Shown here: piece by piece, positions 16,332 through 23,810 of the stretch
Layout: each line of letters begins with the position of its first letter
Position numbering within the stretch: the first letter of the stretch is position 1
Source: Flavobacterium pectinovorum
GTDB taxonomy: Bacteria; Bacteroidota; Bacteroidia; Flavobacteriales; Flavobacteriaceae
Assembly: GCF_006438875.1 (NCBI RefSeq)
Contig: NZ_RCZH01000002.1
Coordinates: 317,354 to 351,175, forward strand
Reading direction: 5' to 3'
DNA: 33,822 nt
The notes under the pieces: model-generated
The model's database searches: none
Seen by the model: the letters and a program-made list of their open reading frames with translations, nothing else
Told to the model about the DNA's origin: nothing
Made by a program: the position numbers and the translations under genes

Positions 16332-16430
16332 ATGACTCAAAAAACATACATACAAGATTACATTACCATTCAAAACAACGAAATTGTTTTGAACGGAACT
16401 TCTGTATTCAAAATTGAACCAACCGATTTT
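16332..16430 (+). repeat. Direct repeat copy 2 (native position)
   Basis: This is the 5' end of the half-ketosynthase gene, matched by 15290-15388. The two copies bracket the lipoprotein body and the small membrane gene. Confidence 0.85.
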
Positions 16431-16946
16431 GGTGATTTCTCCAAACAAGCGTATCGTAGTTTTGACATTCAATATCCGAAGTTTTTTAAAATGGACGCTT
16501 TGAGCAAATTGGCTTTTTTGGGATCTGAATTACTTTTGAGTCCGATAACTTCGACTGAACAAGAAAATAATATTGCTTTGGTTTTGGCCAATAAATCATC
16601 AAGTTTAGATACTGATGTTAAGTATCAGGAATCTATTTCGGACAAAGAAAACTATTATCCAAGTCCGGCAGTTTTCGTTTATACATTGCCAAATATTTGT
16701 TTGGGCGAAATAAGTATTCGTCATCAGCTGAAAAGTGAAAATTCTTTCTTTATATTTGATGCTTTCAACACGGAATTCATGTCAAATTATTCTAATATTT
16801 TGCTGAATTCAAACAAAGCAGATACGGTTCTTTGTGGTTGGGTAGAATTTTTTAATGACAATTACAAAGCGTTTCTTTGCACTATTAGCAGAGAAGAAAG
16901 CGCAAAATATACAAACGAGAATATCAATACATTATATAATAAATAA
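16332..16946 (+). CDS. Half-length ketosynthase-like protein without catalytic Cys
   Basis: The 204-aa protein matches only the N-terminal half of a ketosynthase fold: MDALSKLAFLGSELLL resembles the dimer helix, NNIALVLANKSSS the second strand, and the segment ending FIFDAFNTEF lies where the Cys nucleophile would be, but no Cys is there. The region TVLCGWVEFF fits the VxVGG strand. It resembles the Ketoacyl-synt_2 type found in APE clusters. It may stabilise or set chain length for a partner ketosynthase such as the gene at 13388. It is complete as a reading frame, with an ACP gene 2 bp downstream. Confidence 0.72.
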   Translation: MTQKTYIQDYITIQNNEIVLNGTSVFKIEPTDFGDFSKQAYRSFDIQYPKFFKMDALSKLAFLGSELLLSPITSTEQENNIALVLANKSSSLDTDVKYQESISDKENYYPSPAVFVYTLPNICLGEISIRHQLKSENSFFIFDAFNTEFMSNYSNILLNSNKADTVLCGWVEFFNDNYKAFLCTISREESAKYTNENINTLYNK

Positions 16947-16948
16947 TC

Positions 16949-17206
16949 ATGGAAGCATTAAAAGAAGAATTAAAAAACAAAATCATTACCACTCTAAATC
17001 TTGAAGATATCGCAATCGAAGACATTGCTGATAACGATCCTTTATTTGGAGACGGTTTGGGTTTAGACTCGATTGATGCACTTGAATTGATCGTGATTCT
17101 TGATAAAGATTACGGAATTAAACTGGTTGACCCAAAAGAAGGAAAATCCATTTTTCAATCTATTGAAACTATGGCTGCTTATATTAGCGCAAACAGAACA
17201 AAGTAA
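16949..17206 (+). CDS. Second acyl carrier protein
   Basis: This 85-aa acidic ACP has the phosphopantetheine site Ser41 in GLGLDSIDALELIV. The Ile-Asp-Ala-Leu-Glu pattern after Ser differs from the first ACP (Leu-Asp-Tyr-Val-Asp), which suggests the two serve different partners or steps. It directly follows the half-ketosynthase and precedes the KS-CLF pair, so it is the best candidate carrier for the polyene chain (inference). Confidence 0.92.
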   Translation: MEALKEELKNKIITTLNLEDIAIEDIADNDPLFGDGLGLDSIDALELIVILDKDYGIKLVDPKEGKSIFQSIETMAAYISANRTK

Positions 17207-17213
17207 GACTGCC

Positions 17214-17297
17214 TTAGACTTGCTTAGATTTTAGACTTCTTAGACAAGAATTAAAAAGTCCAACAATCTAAGAAGTCTAAAATCTAAGCAAGTCTAA
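17214..17297. repeat. 31-bp perfect inverted repeat
   Basis: 17214-17244 and 17267-17297 are perfect inverted copies with a 22-base loop. Part of an arm, TCTAAGAAGTCTAAAA, is repeated directly at 17301-17316, right against the next ATG. The RNA stem would be very strong and sits between the ACP and ketosynthase genes. It could be a dispersed repeat or a device that adjusts expression of the following KS-CLF genes. Confidence 0.88.
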
Positions 17298-17316
17298 TAA
17301 TCTAAGAAGTCTAAAA

Positions 17317-18513
17317 ATGAAAGGTGTTGCAATAACGGGAATGGGAATTATCTCTTCGATTGGAAATTCAGTCGAGGAAAATTTTATTTCGTTAATCGAA
17401 AATAAAATTGGTATAACCCGTATCGAAAACATTTCGACCGTTCATGCGGATGTTATTAAGGTTGGTGAAATTAAAAAAACCAATGCTGAATTAGTTAATG
17501 AATTGGAACTTCCTGAAGACAATAACTTTTCGAGAACAGCTATGATTGGTGCTTTTGCAGCCAAACAAGCTGTGAAAAATGCCGGAATTACATCGATAAA
17601 CGAATTTAGAACCGGGCTTATCTCGGCAACAAGCGTTGGCGGAATGGACATGACCGAAAAGCATTATTACGATTATTTTAAAGATCCTGAACTCACCAAA
17701 TATATTAGTTGTCATGACGGCGGCGATGTTGCCGACAAGATTGCTGAAGAATTGGGTTTAAAAGGAATGGTTACGACTATAAGCACTGCTTGTTCATCGG
17801 CAGCGAACTCGATTATGTTGGGCGCGCGACTGATTAAAAACGGAAAACTGGATCGCGTTATCGTGGGCGGAACGGATGCTTTGGCAAAATTTACGATCAA
17901 CGGATTCAAGACTTTGATGATTTTATCTGACGATTACAACAAACCTTTTGACAATAACCGAAAAGGTCTTAACCTTGGCGAAGCTGCTGCATATTTGGTT
18001 TTAGAATCTGATGAAATCGTTGAAAAACAAAACAAAAAAGTTTTGGCTCGCGTTTCCGGTTATGGAAATGCAAATGATGCTTTTCATCAAACTGCCTCTT
18101 CAGAGAATGGTGATGGCGCTTATTTGGCAATGAAAAAAGCCTTTGAAGTTTCGGGTTTAAAACCAAATGAAATCGATTATATCAACGTTCACGGAACGGC
18201 AACTCCCAACAATGATTTATCTGAAGGAAGAGCTTTACTCCGAATTTATGAAGATTTAAAAGTTCCCGATTTTAGTTCGACCAAACCTTATACGGGACAC
18301 ACTTTGGCAGCGGCAGCAGCAATTGAAGCCATTTACAGTGTCTTGGCAATTCAGAATAGTGTGGTTTATCCCAATCTGAATTTTGAAACACCAATGGAAG
18401 AATTTGATCTGAAGCCACAAACTTCTTTAAAAATGAAAAATATCGAACACGTTTTATCCAACTCTTTTGGTTTTGGAGGAAATTGTTCGACACTTATATT
18501 TTCGAAAAGCTAG
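17317..18513 (+). CDS. Beta-ketoacyl synthase, probable KS of a KS-CLF pair
   Basis: This 398-aa KAS protein has Cys159 in ISTACSSAANS, His292 in NVHGTATPNND, Lys323 and His328 in STKPYTGHTLAAA, and the SFGFGGN end. It is followed after 1 bp by a ketosynthase-like protein lacking the nucleophile. That arrangement matches KS-CLF heterodimers of type II PKS and ApeO-ApeC of aryl polyene systems. It is therefore the best candidate for the polyene-elongating ketosynthase (inference). Confidence 0.9.
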   Translation: MKGVAITGMGIISSIGNSVEENFISLIENKIGITRIENISTVHADVIKVGEIKKTNAELVNELELPEDNNFSRTAMIGAFAAKQAVKNAGITSINEFRTGLISATSVGGMDMTEKHYYDYFKDPELTKYISCHDGGDVADKIAEELGLKGMVTTISTACSSAANSIMLGARLIKNGKLDRVIVGGTDALAKFTINGFKTLMILSDDYNKPFDNNRKGLNLGEAAAYLVLESDEIVEKQNKKVLARVSGYGNANDAFHQTASSENGDGAYLAMKKAFEVSGLKPNEIDYINVHGTATPNNDLSEGRALLRIYEDLKVPDFSSTKPYTGHTLAAAAAIEAIYSVLAIQNSVVYPNLNFETPMEEFDLKPQTSLKMKNIEHVLSNSFGFGGNCSTLIFSKS

Positions 18514-18514
18514 A

Positions 18515-19576
18515 ATGAAAAAAACATATATAAATGGAGTAGGTTGTATTTCGGCTCAAAAAACATTTGATACTGTTTTTTTGGAAGAAGCGGTGTACAA
18601 TCAAAATGAAACTATTCTTTCAGTACTTGCTCCGGTTTACAAAGATTTTATTACGCCCACTGCAATTCGAAGAATGGCAAAAGGAGTGAAAAACGGAATT
18701 GTAGCTTCGGCATTAGCCTTAAAAGATGCTCGTCTTGAAAATGTAGATGCGATCATTACCGGAACCGGTTTGGGGTGTATTGAAGATTCTGAAAAATTCC
18801 TAAAAAATATTCTTGATAACAACGAAGAGTTCTTAACGCCAACTTCTTTTATTCAGTCCACTCATAATACTGTTGGCGCTCAAATTGCCTTATCATTACA
18901 ATGCAAAGGCTATAATTTTACGTATGTCAACGGAGCTGTTTCTTTTGAATCGGCGATTTTGGATGCTAAAATGCAAATCGAAGAAAACGAAGCCAATTCT
19001 ATTTTAGTTGGCGGAATTGATGAAAATGGTGATTATACGACATCGCTTTTTAAATTGGCAGGACGTATCAAACAAGATGGTGAACAGCCTTATGATGTTT
19101 TAAATCCAACTTCAACTGGAACTGTTTTTGGTGAAGGTGCCAGTTTTTTTGTTTTAGAAAATGAAAAAAAAGACACTACTTATGCGCAGATTTTAGATGT
19201 TGAAATTAAAAACACTTTAGAAGAAAACGAAATTGAAACGGAGATAATTACTTTTTTAAACGCCAATAATTTACAAATTTCAGATGTTGACGCTGTGGTT
19301 TTTGGTTTAAATGGAAACATCACTTTTGATTCTTATTATACCTCTTTGGCTGAAAATGCTTTTGCAAAAACGCCTCAGTTGTATTACAAACATTTGAGTG
19401 GCGAATATGATACGGCTTCAGCTTTTGCTTTATGGATGGCTTCAAAAGTAATCAGGACTCAGGAAATTCCAGAAATCATAAAAGTAAATTCGGTTGAAAA
19501 ACCAGCTTACAATACCATTTTATTGTACAATCAATTAAATGGGAAAAATCATAGTTTTACGTTACTTTCAAAATGA
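18515..19576 (+). CDS. Chain-length factor-like ketosynthase homologue
   Basis: The 353-aa protein is ketosynthase-like in length and in motifs such as MKKTYINGVGCISAQ and IVGG-like ILVGGIDENG, but the nucleophile position is Ala141 (VNGAVSFES). The usual His motifs are missing: VFGLNGNITFD replaces the NxHGT segment. This is the pattern of a chain-length factor that pairs with an active ketosynthase. The ATG at 18515 is preferred over an upstream ATG at 18467 that lies inside the KS gene. Its stop overlaps the following start by 4 bp. Confidence 0.85.
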   Translation: MKKTYINGVGCISAQKTFDTVFLEEAVYNQNETILSVLAPVYKDFITPTAIRRMAKGVKNGIVASALALKDARLENVDAIITGTGLGCIEDSEKFLKNILDNNEEFLTPTSFIQSTHNTVGAQIALSLQCKGYNFTYVNGAVSFESAILDAKMQIEENEANSILVGGIDENGDYTTSLFKLAGRIKQDGEQPYDVLNPTSTGTVFGEGASFFVLENEKKDTTYAQILDVEIKNTLEENEIETEIITFLNANNLQISDVDAVVFGLNGNITFDSYYTSLAENAFAKTPQLYYKHLSGEYDTASAFALWMASKVIRTQEIPEIIKVNSVEKPAYNTILLYNQLNGKNHSFTLLSK

Positions 19577-20355
19577 TAACGCATAAAAACATATCACTTT
19601 TTTTTATCTTTTTATTGCTTTTATTACTTCTTCTGAACTTTTATATCGCGATAAATATTTGGTGGTTTGTAGCGGTTATTTTGATTTGGTTGGGAATTAA
19701 CGCTATAGGTTCGTCCTTAATTTCTTCTAATTATCATGTCAAAGCTTACAGCAATAATCCCTTAGAAACAGCAAAAAGAATTGCCATTACTTTTGATGAC
19801 GGTCCGAGCGTTTATACTTTGGAGGTTTTAGAATTACTAAAAAAATACAATGCAAAAGCTACTTTTTTCTGCATTGGAAAAAACATTGAAACGCATCCTG
19901 AAATTGTTCAAAAAATTATTGCCGAAGATCATTTGGTTGGAAATCATTCTTATAATCATTCTAAGTTTTTTGATTTTTATAATGCCAAAAAAATTACCGA
20001 AGAACTTCAAAAAACAGATCTTCTTTTAGAAAAATTCACCTCAAAAAAAGTCAACTTTTTTCGTCCGCCTTACGGAGTTACGACGCCATCGATTCGTAGA
20101 GCTTTAAAAATCACCGGTCACAAAGTTATTGGCTGGAATATTCGTTCGCTTGACGGCGGAACAAGAAATCAAAATTTAATTTTCAATCGAATTATAAAAC
20201 ATGTTTCTCCAGGTGGAATTGTACTTTTGCACGATACGGGATTACACTCGGTTTTAGTATTGGAACAGTTTTTGCAATTTTTACAGCAAAACAATTATGA
20301 AGTGATTTCGATTGAAGAACTTTTGAATCTTAAAGCTTATGAAATTGAACGCTGA
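19573..20355 (+). CDS. Membrane-anchored polysaccharide deacetylase-family protein
   Basis: The 260-aa protein has two N-terminal TM segments (about 8-28 and 29-50) and a NodB domain. The metal and catalytic motifs are present: TFDDGP with Asp75-Asp76, HSYNH with His125 and His129, FRPPYG (163-168), and LLHD with His220-Asp221. Family members remove acyl groups from N-acetylated sugars using zinc. The catalytic set looks intact, so an active hydrolase at the membrane is expected, but its substrate in a pigment locus is unknown. An ATGA overlap couples it to the chain-length factor gene. Confidence 0.88.
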   Translation: MITHKNISLFFIFLLLLLLLLNFYIAINIWWFVAVILIWLGINAIGSSLISSNYHVKAYSNNPLETAKRIAITFDDGPSVYTLEVLELLKKYNAKATFFCIGKNIETHPEIVQKIIAEDHLVGNHSYNHSKFFDFYNAKKITEELQKTDLLLEKFTSKKVNFFRPPYGVTTPSIRRALKITGHKVIGWNIRSLDGGTRNQNLIFNRIIKHVSPGGIVLLHDTGLHSVLVLEQFLQFLQQNNYEVISIEELLNLKAYEIER

Positions 20356-20377
20356 TCAAACAGAAATTCATCTGGTT

Positions 20378-20409
20378 AGACCTAACAGGTTTTAAAATCT
20401 GTTAGGTCT
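20378..20409. repeat. Short palindrome between deacetylase and LolA-like genes
   Basis: AGACCTAACAG and CTGTTAGGTCT are perfect 11-bp inverted arms with a 10-base A/T loop. The sequence resembles dispersed flavobacterial repeats. No T-run follows, so a terminator role is not supported. Confidence 0.75.
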
Positions 20410-20432
20410 TGCTAAACAACTTTTAACAATCT

Positions 20433-21059
20433 ATGAAAACTAAAATAGCCTTACTAATTCTATTTATTTCAGGCAACTTGTTTGCTCAGGAACAAAAAAT
20501 GTCTGATGCAGAAATTGCTGCTTTCAAACAAGATGTAAATGTGGTTTCCAAAAAAATCAAAACCTTAAGTACTGATTTTGTTCAATACAAACATTTAGAT
20601 TTTTTATCGAAAGACATTGAAACTTCGGGTAAAATGATTTTTAAAGAACCAAATTTATTGCAATGGCAATACAAGAAACCATACAATTATAGTATTGTTT
20701 TTAAAAACGGAAAAATCCTGATTAACGACGAAGGAAAGAAAAGTGCGGTTGATATTGGAAACAGTAAAATCTTTGGCCGCATTAATAAATTGATCGTTGG
20801 CAGTGTAAGCGGAAATATGTTTGACGATAAAGAATTTACGATTTCGTACTTTAAATTGAAAGGTCAAAATCTGGCAAAATTTGTTCCAAAAGATGCTACT
20901 CTGAAAAAATACATCAAACAAATAGAACTGACTTTTGATAAAGAAGAAGCTACAGTTGTACAGGTTAAACTACTGGAATCATCTGAAGATTATACCAGAA
21001 TTGTACTTAAAAATAAAGTGATCAATGCAAAAATCGACGATTCAGTTTTTACTAATTAA
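20433..21059 (+). CDS. LolA-like periplasmic lipid carrier
   Basis: This 208-aa protein has a signal peptide (MKTKIALLILFISGNLFAQ) and a LolA-like domain whose opening pattern KKIKTLSTDFVQYKHLDFLS and MIFKEPNLLQWQYKKPYNYS matches the outer-membrane lipoprotein carrier fold. LolA-type proteins bind acyl chains in a half-open barrel. LolA-like paralogues occur in APE clusters, where a role in moving the lipid-linked pigment across the periplasm is assumed. The housekeeping LolA is expected elsewhere in the genome. The next lipoprotein gene starts inside its 3' end. Confidence 0.85.
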   Translation: MKTKIALLILFISGNLFAQEQKMSDAEIAAFKQDVNVVSKKIKTLSTDFVQYKHLDFLSKDIETSGKMIFKEPNLLQWQYKKPYNYSIVFKNGKILINDEGKKSAVDIGNSKIFGRINKLIVGSVSGNMFDDKEFTISYFKLKGQNLAKFVPKDATLKKYIKQIELTFDKEEATVVQVKLLESSEDYTRIVLKNKVINAKIDDSVFTN

Positions 21060-21660
21060 TTGCCTTTTGGCATTCGTTTTAGTTTCTTGTGGCTCGGTCA
21101 CAAAAAATTATACTCTTAAAAAACTAGACAAAACGTCTTATCAGGTTCCCTATTTTACAGATTCAAAAACGGATTATGTTTATAAAACAAATATCACGGT
21201 TTATGGTCACGAAATATCCGGAATTTTTATCGCCAAGAAAATAAATGATACCACACATCGCGTTGTTTTTACAACCGAATTTGGTAACAAATTGTTAGAT
21301 TTTGAAATTTCTGAAAAAACTTTTAAAGTCAACTCGATCGTGTCAGAATTAGATCGGAAGATTTTGATTAATACATTAACAGAAGATTTTCGCTTGCTTC
21401 TTAAAAAAGAATATTTGATTCAGGAACAATTTGAAAATGAATCTGATAACATTTACAAATCGAAAGATGGAAACCGTGATAATTATCTTTTTATTTCTAA
21501 AAACGGATCGAAATTAGAGAAGGTTGTTAATGCATCTAAAACAAAAGAAAAAATAACACTGCTTTTTAGTTCAGAAAACAATATTTTTGCCGATAAAATT
21601 CAGATTATTCATCAGAATATCAAGTTAAAAATTGAGTTAAATTATTTTAAATCAGAGTAA
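21025..21660 (+). CDS. Lipoprotein of unknown function
   Basis: This 211-aa protein has a lipoprotein signal with hydrophobic FLLINCLLAFVLV and lipobox VSC, Cys22. The body is beta-rich and lysine-rich without known motifs. It overlaps the LolA-like gene by 35 bp, so the two are probably translated together. LolA-lipoprotein pairing suggests a LolB-like receiving role at the outer membrane (inference from gene order only). Confidence 0.78.
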   Translation: MQKSTIQFLLINCLLAFVLVSCGSVTKNYTLKKLDKTSYQVPYFTDSKTDYVYKTNITVYGHEISGIFIAKKINDTTHRVVFTTEFGNKLLDFEISEKTFKVNSIVSELDRKILINTLTEDFRLLLKKEYLIQEQFENESDNIYKSKDGNRDNYLFISKNGSKLEKVVNASKTKEKITLLFSSENNIFADKIQIIHQNIKLKIELNYFKSE

Positions 21661-21696
21661 AACTTAATCTAAAGCTAAACTTAAATCAAATTAAAA

Positions 21697-22302
21697 ATGA
21701 AAAAATTAACCGTAATTGCCTTTATATTATTTATCGGAATTATAACATCAAATGCACAAGTAAGAGTAAGCCCTGGAATTCGTGGAGGTTTAAACGTTTC
21801 AACATTAACCAATATTGATGATAATAAATCTAAAACAGATTTTTATATTGGTGGATTAGTAAACATTAAATTTAATAAATATTTTTCGTTACAGCCTGAG
21901 ATAACGTATTCAAGACAAGGTGATCAAGGAAGGGAATATCTTGGAAACGGCTTTAATTATCGTTATGTAAATTATGAATTAAACTACCTGACACTTGGTG
22001 CAGTAGCAAAATTTAATATTGGCGGTAAAGGTTTTCACATTTTAGGAGGTCCATCTGTAGATTTAAAAATTTCTGATAATTATATCAACAGCAATCCTGA
22101 AGATTTTGATCTTGCCTTTGTTGGAGGTGTTGGTTATACATTGCCAAACGGATTAACATTTGAAGCCAGAATTAAACAAGGTTTAATTGACATCTATGGT
22201 TACGATGGAATTAACAATGATAATAACGGTTATTACTATAATGACGTTATTCTAAATCAGGTTTTTCAAATTGGTATCAGTTATACTTTTAAAGTAAAAT
22301 AA
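21697..22302 (+). CDS. Outer-membrane beta-barrel protein (PorT/OMP_b-brl_2 type), copy 1
   Basis: This 201-aa protein has a signal peptide (MKKLTVIAFILFIGIITSNAQ) and then alternating beta strands typical of the 8-stranded small OM barrel family, including GGLVNIKFNKYFSLQPEITYSRQG. It ends with the aromatic-rich strand FQIGISYTFKVK. It is closely related to the next gene, and the two form a tandem pair. A role is not known; it may help the pigment reach or sit in the outer membrane. Confidence 0.85.
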   Translation: MKKLTVIAFILFIGIITSNAQVRVSPGIRGGLNVSTLTNIDDNKSKTDFYIGGLVNIKFNKYFSLQPEITYSRQGDQGREYLGNGFNYRYVNYELNYLTLGAVAKFNIGGKGFHILGGPSVDLKISDNYINSNPEDFDLAFVGGVGYTLPNGLTFEARIKQGLIDIYGYDGINNDNNGYYYNDVILNQVFQIGISYTFKVK

Positions 22303-22308
22303 AATAGA

Positions 22309-22929
22309 TTGAATTCAAAAAAAATATACATCGCCATAGTAGTGTTTTTCATGCTACATCAAGTACAAGCACAAGTTAGTTTTAAGCCTGGTTTGAGAGG
22401 AGGTTTTAATTTTTCTACAATCTCAGAAATGCACGCTTCTTATAAAACTGATTTCTATGTTGGTGGTTTTGGAGAAATAAATATAAAGAAACATTATGCG
22501 TTGCAGCCTGAAATAACATATACCAGACAAGGCTCTAATAATGTAAGAAGAAATTATTCCGACCCAAATACAGGAACAGAAAGAATGGAAATTCGGGATC
22601 TGCATTTGGATTATTTGTCATTTGCGCTTATTAACAAATTTACATTTGGACCTGGTATTCAAATACAGTTTGGACCTGCTTTAGATGTCTTGGTAGGCGA
22701 CAATCTAGTCAAAAGAAAAGAATATAATGATTTAGCGTTTATTACTGGTATTGCTTATAAGTTGCCGTCAGGTCTCACCATTGAAGCCCGATTAAAAAAG
22801 GGTTTATTTGATATACTGGACAGTGATTATTATTACAATGATCGTAATGATCATTACTTATTTGGAGATTATAATACCAATGTCAATTTTCAGGTAGGGC
22901 TTTCTTATTCTTTTGGAGAAAAAAAATAA
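22309..22929 (+). CDS. Outer-membrane beta-barrel protein, copy 2
   Basis: The 206-aa paralogue of the preceding gene shares GxRGGxNxSTI, KTDFYVGGF and LQPEITYxRQGS and ends FQVGLSYSFGEKK. Its signal peptide (NSKKIYIAIVVFFMLHQVQAQ) needs a TTG start at 22309; the first in-frame ATG is after 14 residues and would destroy the signal. The gap to copy 1 is 6 bp. The copies have diverged in their loops, so this is an old tandem duplication. Confidence 0.83.
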   Translation: MNSKKIYIAIVVFFMLHQVQAQVSFKPGLRGGFNFSTISEMHASYKTDFYVGGFGEINIKKHYALQPEITYTRQGSNNVRRNYSDPNTGTERMEIRDLHLDYLSFALINKFTFGPGIQIQFGPALDVLVGDNLVKRKEYNDLAFITGIAYKLPSGLTIEARLKKGLFDILDSDYYYNDRNDHYLFGDYNTNVNFQVGLSYSFGEKK

Positions 22930-22934
22930 AAAAT

Positions 22935-23306
22935 ATGGTTTTAAAAGATTTCTATAAAGTCCTTTCGGAAGAAAAAACGGGAGATTCTAAATATAACATC
23001 ACGATTTTGATCAATGAAAAACATGAAGTTTTCAAAGGTCATTTTCCGGGAAATCCTATTATGCCGGGAGTTTGCATGATTCAGATTATTAAAGAACTTA
23101 CAGAAGCAATTACCAAAAGTACTTTGATGATTCAAACCCTTGCCAATGTAAAATTTATGGCGCTGATTAATCCCGAAGCTACTCCGGAATTGCGTTTAGA
23201 ATTGGATATAACAATTACCGAAGATGATTTGGTTAAAGTAAAAAACACAACTTATTTTAACGACACGGTTGCTTTGAAATTAAGCAATGTGTACAAAAAA
23301 ATATAA
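22935..23306 (+). CDS. FabZ/ApeI-like hotdog protein with Glu-to-Gln change
   Basis: The 123-aa single hotdog has the FabZ hallmark FKGHFPGNPIMPGV with His36. The residue in the position of the FabZ catalytic Glu appears to be Gln50 (GVCMIQIIKE). It is most like ApeI, whose partner in APE synthesis is ApeP. It would take part in dehydration or a related step on ACP-bound chains. It is remote from the other two hotdog genes but on the same strand and closely spaced with its neighbours. Confidence 0.82.
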   Translation: MVLKDFYKVLSEEKTGDSKYNITILINEKHEVFKGHFPGNPIMPGVCMIQIIKELTEAITKSTLMIQTLANVKFMALINPEATPELRLELDITITEDDLVKVKNTTYFNDTVALKLSNVYKKI

Positions 23307-23308
23307 TT

Positions 23309-23794
23309 ATGAAATTGCTACTATCATTATTCTTGTGGATTAATTTTGGAGGATCTCCGGATTTGGCGACCGTCAGAAAAATGTATTCGAGCGTTACAAA
23401 ATCAGAAAGTAATGCTAAAGAATTTTCGGCAAAACTGGCTGATGTTTCAGACAATGATGCAAAAGTTTTAGTGGCTTACAAAGCTGCTTCGATTCTATTG
23501 AATTCGAAGTTTGAGAAAAAGTTAAAAGATAAAATGGATCGTTTTAAAGAAGGTGCAACTCTTCTGGAATCGACCATAAAAAGTGAGCCTAACAATATCG
23601 AAATTAGAATGATCCGGTTAAGTATTCAGGAAAATGTTCCCGGAATTACAGGTTATAAAAAGAACATCAAAGAAGACAAAAAATATATTACAGAACATTA
23701 TGATGAACAAAATGCTAGTTTAAAAGAATACTTAAAAGACTTTATTTTACAATCGAAAAGCTTCTCTGAAAAAGAGAAACAATTCGTAAAGTAA
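23309..23794 (+). CDS. Small secreted helical protein of unknown function
   Basis: This 161-aa protein has a short hydrophobic N-terminus (MKLLLSLFLWINFGGS) likely to be a signal peptide, and then charged helices, including GATLLESTIKSEPNNIEIRMIRLSIQEN, which resembles a TPR-like pair. It is rich in lysine and glutamate. It starts 2 bp after the dehydratase gene and is followed by a glycosyltransferase. I do not recognise a family. It could be a periplasmic helper of the lipid-transfer genes nearby. Confidence 0.72.
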   Translation: MKLLLSLFLWINFGGSPDLATVRKMYSSVTKSESNAKEFSAKLADVSDNDAKVLVAYKAASILLNSKFEKKLKDKMDRFKEGATLLESTIKSEPNNIEIRMIRLSIQENVPGITGYKKNIKEDKKYITEHYDEQNASLKEYLKDFILQSKSFSEKEKQFVK

Positions 23795-23810
23795 GGTAGA
23801 AAAACTCCAA

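Noticed and set aside
15290..16430. Simple transposon target-site duplication
   Set aside because: The repeated segment is about 85-100 bp, has diverged by 9 of 84 bases, and no transposase or terminal inverted repeats are seen.
17214..17316. CRISPR array
   Set aside because: There are only two inverted arms and one partial copy, with no regular spacers and no cas genes.
20378..20409. Intrinsic terminator after the deacetylase gene
   Set aside because: The palindrome is perfect but its loop is A/T-rich and no T-run follows; it also resembles a dispersed repeat.
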